In this document: piece by piece, positions 60,505 through 64,000 of the stretch
Layout: the number at the start of each line of letters is the position of its first letter
How positions within the stretch are numbered: position 1 is the stretch's first letter
Assembly (NCBI GenBank): GCA_910577015.1
Contig: CAJTKU010000012.1
Location: 1-64,000, forward strand
From: an uncultured Lachnospiraceae bacterium
Lineage (GTDB): Bacteria; Bacillota; Clostridia; Lachnospirales; Lachnospiraceae
Direction of reading: 5' to 3'
Length of the DNA stretch: 64,000 nucleotides
The notes under the pieces: generated by a model
Database searches by the model: none
The model's input: the letters and a program-made list of their open reading frames with translations, nothing else
What the model was told of the DNA's origin: nothing
Made by a program: the position numbers and the translations under genes

Positions 60505-61698
60505 TCAGGCAAAGAGCGCTTCCAGCTTCTCCTCCGAAAGTCCGGAACCAATGACGCAAATCTTTCCCGTCACCTGCGGCTTTCCTGTCCTGATATCGCT
60601 TTCACCCGGTACATAGTCAAAATAAATCCATGAGCCATCCTCGGCGGGAACCATTCCCTTGGCCCGCAGCACCACGCCGCATTCTCCGCCCTCCAGGCTT
60701 TCCAACAGTTTCGTAAGCTTCTCTTCCGTATACAAAGCAGGCGTTTCCTTTCCCCAGCTTGTAAACACCTCATCCGCATGATGATGGTGATGATGTCCCT
60801 CCTCATGGTGATGGTGCTCATAACTGCACTCTTCCCCGTCTTCATGATGGTGGTGATGGCCGTGGCTGCACTCTTCCCCATCTTCATGATGGTGGTGGCC
60901 ATGGCAGCACTCCTCCCCATCTTCATGATGATGGCCATGACAGCACTCCTCGTCATCTCCATGGTGATGGTGTCCATGACAGCACTCCTCGTCATCTTCA
61001 TGATGATGGTGGTGGCCATGGCAGCACTCCTCACCGTCTTCATGGTGATGATGATGCTCATGTTCTTCTTGCAACATCTCCTGAAGCATATTTTCCAGTT
61101 TGTCGGCGCCTTCTATCGTTTTCAGAATATCCCCGCCCTGCAAATCCTCCCATGGTGTGGTGATAATGACGGCTTCTTTATTATACTCCCGAATCATCCC
61201 CACACAGGCTTCCAGCTTTTCCTGATTCATTCCGGCTGTCCTGCTCAAGATAATAGTGCCGGCATAGGCAATCTGATTACAGAAGAACTCGCCAAAGTTC
61301 TTGATATACATCCTGCATTTTGCCGCATCCACCACAGCTACCGCACTGTTCACCCGGACTTCGGCATCCGAAGCGACATTTTCCACTGCCTTTATGACAT
61401 CGGAAAGTTTTCCTACCCCGGACGGTTCTATCAATATCCTCTCCGGCGCATAAGTCGTCAGCACTTCCTTCAGCGAAGCGCCGAAATCCCCTACAAGGGA
61501 GCAGCAGATGCAGCCGGAGTTCATCTCTTTGATTTCGATTCCGGACTCCTCCAGAAATCCTCCGTCAATTCCTATTTCCCCAAATTCATTTTCAATCAGT
61601 ACTACCCTGGTGTCTGCCAATGCTTCCTTGAGCAGCTTTTTAATCAACGTCGTTTTACCGGCTCCGAGAAAGCCGGAAAAAATATCTATCTTTGTCAT
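60505..61698 (-). CDS. His-rich COG0523 metallochaperone GTPase
   Basis: A 397-residue GTPase. Walker A is GFLGAGKTTL (9-18), the metal motif SGCICCSL has Cys63, Cys65 and Cys66, and the C-terminal domain is at about 315-397. Between residues 212 and 308 there is an extraordinary His/Cys-rich insert with about six repeats of the type HHHHEDGEECCHG, a probable metal store or sensor. The usual NKxD specificity motif is replaced by ILSRTAGM (about 149-156). This is a zinc-handling protein by analogy with ZNG1/YeiR/ZigA. The ATG at 61698 has GGAGG upstream, and a promoter is at 61744-61772. Confidence 0.9.
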   Translation of the reverse strand: MTKIDIFSGFLGAGKTTLIKKLLKEALADTRVVLIENEFGEIGIDGGFLEESGIEIKEMNSGCICCSLVGDFGASLKEVLTTYAPERILIEPSGVGKLSDVIKAVENVASDAEVRVNSAVAVVDAAKCRMYIKNFGEFFCNQIAYAGTIILSRTAGMNQEKLEACVGMIREYNKEAVIITTPWEDLQGGDILKTIEGADKLENMLQEMLQEEHEHHHHHEDGEECCHGHHHHHEDDEECCHGHHHHGDDEECCHGHHHEDGEECCHGHHHHEDGEECSHGHHHHHEDGEECSYEHHHHEEGHHHHHHADEVFTSWGKETPALYTEEKLTKLLESLEGGECGVVLRAKGMVPAEDGSWIYFDYVPGESDIRTGKPQVTGKICVIGSGLSEEKLEALFA

Positions 61699-61743
61699 AA
61701 CATCCTCCATTCTGAAGCGTTACATAAAACCGCCGCATAGCAT

Positions 61744-61772
61744 ATTGTGGAACATTTTTCACGGAATGTCAA
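61744..61772 (-). promoter_or_regulatory. Promoter of the COG0523-CobW-ZIP run
   Basis: Minus strand: TTGACA (61767-61772), 17 bases, CACAAT (61744-61749). The spacer contains an imperfect GTGAA...TTCCAC repeat that might bind a metal regulator; no convincing Zur box was found. Confidence 0.6.
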
Positions 61773-61791
61773 GAAGTCTTCCGTATTTTCC

Positions 61792-62454
61792 TTATCTTTT
61801 ATCGTCTCTCTCCTTCGCCTGCATCCACTCGGATTCTATTACGGAAAACGGCAGCACTGCCGCTTCCCCCTCCCTGCTCACCCCGCATATGATGCCTGCA
61901 AAATATCCGTCCGCATCCACAACCGCACTGCCGCTCATGCCTCCCGTGACATTCATTTTCAACAGCATCATATCAAGCGAAAAATCCTCCACATAAATCC
62001 ATGTGGAGACCACCACTCCTTCTATTCTTTCCGTACCATCACCGGAAAGCGTATGAAGAACATCCCCTTCCCGCAGTCCGTCAAAACGCTTTCTGTCCGT
62101 CTTTACCGGCGCCGCCGTTTCCGGCATATTTTTTTCCTCCACCTTCAAAAACGCCGCGTCCGCCGTTTCCGACAGGTAAAATACCTCTGCCTCGGTTTCG
62201 CTTCCGTCAGAAAATACAACGGTGCATAAATCCCCGCACGCAAGTCCGGAAAGGACATGCCCTGCCGTAACCAGATAACCGCCTTTTCCATCCCTGCCGT
62301 ATACGACGCCCCTGCCCGTAAAGTACGGGGTTTTCACCGTAACGTATGCAGAAGCTCTCTCCTTTTCCCCGTTTTTTACTCCCAAAATAAAAAAACATAA
62401 AACCAACAATACTGCCGCCGCTAAACAAAGCGCGGTTTTCTTTTTCCCATCCAT
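61792..62454 (-). CDS. Membrane-anchored trypsin-like serine protease
   Basis: A 220-residue protein with an N-terminal hydrophobic anchor (about 8-27, ALCLAAAVLLVLCFFILG) and a trypsin-like fold facing outward. The catalytic triad can be read as His in YLVTAGHVLSG, Asp in ETADAAFLKV and Ser in GMSGSAVVDADG. There is no PDZ domain, unlike HtrA. The ATG at 62454 follows GGGAGG; the longer open frame upstream runs through the RNase P RNA gene and is false. It directly follows the rnpB terminator. Substrate unknown. Confidence 0.85.
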   Translation of the reverse strand: MDGKKKTALCLAAAVLLVLCFFILGVKNGEKERASAYVTVKTPYFTGRGVVYGRDGKGGYLVTAGHVLSGLACGDLCTVVFSDGSETEAEVFYLSETADAAFLKVEEKNMPETAAPVKTDRKRFDGLREGDVLHTLSGDGTERIEGVVVSTWIYVEDFSLDMMLLKMNVTGGMSGSAVVDADGYFAGIICGVSREGEAAVLPFSVIESEWMQAKERDDKR

Positions 62455-62471
62455 TGTAGCTGCCTCCCTAT

Positions 62472-62520
62472 GAAAAACCCGGCAAACACAGCCGGACTGG
62501 CTATTTTTACCGGGTTTTTT
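62472..62520 (-). terminator. Terminator of the RNase P RNA gene
   Basis: Minus strand: AAAAAACCCGG (62510-62520) pairs with CCGGGTTTTTC (62472-62482) around a loop with its own small stem AGCC/GGCT. It lies immediately after rnpB and before the protease Shine-Dalgarno. Confidence 0.85.
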
Positions 62521-62521
62521 A

Positions 62522-62873
62522 TTGATAAGCAGGACGATAAGCCGGGTTATGTCTTGAATAATCATCTGTCTAGGACTGCCGTTGCCGGCAGTCTCAAGCG
62601 ACCCACCTGAAAACAGGCCGGGCAAGCCTATTGTCTTCATACGGTCTTGCTTCGGATGGGGTTTACATGGCTTCCCTCGTTACCGAAGGAACGGTAGTCT
62701 CTTACACTGCCTTTCCACCCTTACCAGATTACACACAACTGTGTGCTGGCGGTTTATTTCTGTTGCACTTGCCTTGGAGTCGCCTCCACCGGACGTTATC
62801 CGGCATCCTGCCCTGCGAAGCCCGGACTTTCCTCACCCACATAAGTGGCCGCGATTATTTATCCTACTTATTC
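62522..62873 (-). ncRNA. rnpB: RNase P RNA, bacterial class A
   Basis: The minus strand shows the conserved blocks of class A RNase P RNA: GAGGAAAGTCCGGGCT near the 5' side, CAGGGTGCCGGATAACG-like P3/P4 sequence, AAGGGTGGAAAGGCAG, CCCCATCCGAAGCAAGACC, GGTGGGTCGCTTGAG and ACATAACCCGGCTTATCG at the 3' end. The P1 stem is formed by 62861-62871 with 62525-62535 (11 bp with two G-U pairs), defining the ends. It is the catalytic RNA that trims the 5' ends of pre-tRNA. A terminator follows. A chemotaxis receptor ends 5 bases upstream. Confidence 0.95.
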
Positions 62874-62878
62874 TCTTT

Positions 62879-64000
62879 TTATTCTGTCTTAAAGGAGCTG
62901 ATTTCCTCCTCCAGATTTTTCATATTGTCCTCAAGGACATCTGCATTGCCTTTCAACATGCCTGCATGAATCAGCATACGCTCTGCAGTGTCGTTTACCA
63001 CTGCTGCCGCTGCCGCCGTTTCCTCAATAACTGCTGAAATATTTTCTATTGCCTGCAAGGTAGCGCCGCGTTCCGCGTCCGCCTTTTCCGTATTGCTGGC
63101 AATCTCTTTCATCTGCTCTATCACATCCGCCATATGCTGCTGCATACCGCTGAATGCAACCTGAATCTCCTCAACCGCCTGACTTTGCAACCGCACCATC
63201 TCCCTGGCTGCCCTTGCGTCGTCCACACTCACCTGAGCCTGTTCCTGAATGCCCTTTACCGTTTTCTGGATTTGGGAAGAGGCGCCGGAAGCTCCCTCCG
63301 CCAGTTTGCGAATCTGGTCTGCCACAACCGCAAAACCGCGGCCGCTCTCTCCCGCACGGGCTGCTTCGATGGATGCGTTTAAGGATAGAAGATTGGTTTC
63401 TTCGGAAATGCCGTCAATGGTTTCCACAAATCCCTGAATCTGACTGAACTGCTCCTGCAAGAGAAGGATGCTTTTCTCCACCTTATCCGTCTTGAAAGAA
63501 GTCTGCCTTGCCCTTTCGTCCAGCACATTCATGGTATCAATTCCTTTTAAGATACTGTCACCGGTCGCCACTATCAGCTTCTCCGTATCTTCCACCCTGC
63601 TGCTGATAACCTGGATTTCCTCCGATAAGGCGTCCGTTTTTTGCAGACATTCCTGTGCATTTTCCGTCTGCACATTCATGCCGGTGTGAATTTCACTGAT
63701 GGCGCTGGTGATATTTTCCGAATATTCATTTATAATACCGGCCGATTCCGTCACCGAACGCGTCGCATCACCCAGCGTTCTGGTGGAATCCGCCACCTTT
63801 TTAACCAGTTTTCCCGTATTATGCACCATGTTATTCATGGAACCATTCAGCAGTGAAAATTCATCCTTTCCCCTGCTTTTGACCACAGCAGTCAAATCAC
63901 CGTCCGCTACCTGTGACATGGATTCCATCAGTCTTTTCATGTTACGGCCAATTTTTGAGGAGATGAAAACCGCCACAATAAATGCCGCCAGACATGCCAG
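62879..64000 (-). CDS. Methyl-accepting chemotaxis protein, 3' part
   Basis: The C-terminal 374 residues or so of a receptor whose 5' end lies beyond the window. What remains begins with a membrane helix end (LACLAAFIVAVFISSKIG), a HAMP domain (about 20 to 70, MKRLMESMSQVADGDLTAVV), then a long signalling coiled coil with the highly conserved tip EETNLLSLNASIEAARAGE. It relays chemical signals to CheA/CheW. The ligand domain is not visible. The stop TAA is at 62879-62881. Confidence 0.95.
   Translation of the reverse strand: MACLAAFIVAVFISSKIGRNMKRLMESMSQVADGDLTAVVKSRGKDEFSLLNGSMNNMVHNTGKLVKKVADSTRTLGDATRSVTESAGIINEYSENITSAISEIHTGMNVQTENAQECLQKTDALSEEIQVISSRVEDTEKLIVATGDSILKGIDTMNVLDERARQTSFKTDKVEKSILLLQEQFSQIQGFVETIDGISEETNLLSLNASIEAARAGESGRGFAVVADQIRKLAEGASGASSQIQKTVKGIQEQAQVSVDDARAAREMVRLQSQAVEEIQVAFSGMQQHMADVIEQMKEIASNTEKADAERGATLQAIENISAVIEETAAAAAVVNDTAERMLIHAGMLKGNADVLEDNMKNLEEEISSFKTE

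Noticed and set aside
60778..61740. Long plus-strand frame rich in Met and Val
   Set aside because: It is the mirror of the His/Cys-rich repeats of the COG0523 gene; no ribosome binding site and no family similarity.
62454..62640. N-terminal extension of the serine protease
   Set aside because: This part lies in the RNase P RNA gene and its terminator; the ATG at 62454 with GGGAGG is the start.

Overview
The window looks like part of a chromosome from an anaerobic, Gram-positive Firmicute of the Lachnospiraceae type (Clostridium cluster XIVa). This is inferred from the gene families: a rimP-nusA-ylxR-ylxQ-infB-rbfA-nrnA-truB-ribF block, a DUF5050 protein, two CmpB-like membrane proteins, an indolepyruvate:ferredoxin oxidoreductase flanked by phenylacetate-CoA ligases, AGGAGG ribosome binding sites, several GTG/TTG starts and many ATGA stop/start overlaps. 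No phage, insertion sequence, CRISPR array, tRNA or rRNA was seen. Most genes lie on the minus strand.

Layout. 1-0.8 kb: AT-rich, nearly gene-free, with a broken coiled-coil reading frame. 0.8-8.5 kb (minus): small acidic protein, HAD phosphatase, Maf, polyphosphate kinase, Ppx/GppA-HD phosphatase, DUF815 ATPase and PheA; maf/HAD are translationally coupled. 8.6-12.2 kb: DUF5050 protein, MATE exporter, nucleotidyltransferase. 12.4-17.7 kb: a metal region with a CadA/ZntA-type P-ATPase behind an SmtB-like operator, a MATE exporter, an SmtB-type ArsR regulator and a secreted NlpC/P60 hydrolase whose promoter carries a WalR-like box. 17.9-26.5 kb: the translation/transcription block with a hairpin-containing leader. 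26.5-33.6 kb: an aryl-acid operon (SSS symporter, ACT protein, two PaaK, IorBA). 33.6-38.6 kb: a BceAB/BceRS-like ABC transporter and two-component system. 38.6-43.3 kb: sugar isomerase, DUF4867 protein and xylulokinase-type kinase divergent from an AraC regulator. 43.3-52.5 kb: acetyltransferases, an Rpn-like nuclease, an LRR lipoprotein and a folate operon (folC, folE, HD protein, folP, folBK, metallophosphoesterase). 52.5-57.1 kb: CmpB-like protein, MATE exporter, PH-like protein, nitroreductase, pyrBI. 57.1-64 kb: CmpB-like protein, YlmH, a zinc-type module (ZIP transporter plus two CobW/COG0523 GTPases, one very His-rich), a serine protease, RNase P RNA and the 3' part of a chemotaxis receptor.

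The most unusual signal is a dispersed, roughly 183-base nested palindrome with two copies in opposite orientation (17680-17862 and 54856-55039). Its arms differ in sequence between copies but stay complementary, and inner stems also show compensatory changes. That suggests selection on structure: either an undescribed structured RNA or a structural DNA repeat. A third, unrelated long palindrome lies at 36609-36767. A second lead is the folate operon, which has no visible Nudix-type enzyme for the dihydroneopterin triphosphate dephosphorylation step but contains an HD-domain protein and a metallophosphoesterase that could fill it. Coordinates are from manual reading; start codons were chosen by Shine-Dalgarno position and family N-termini.
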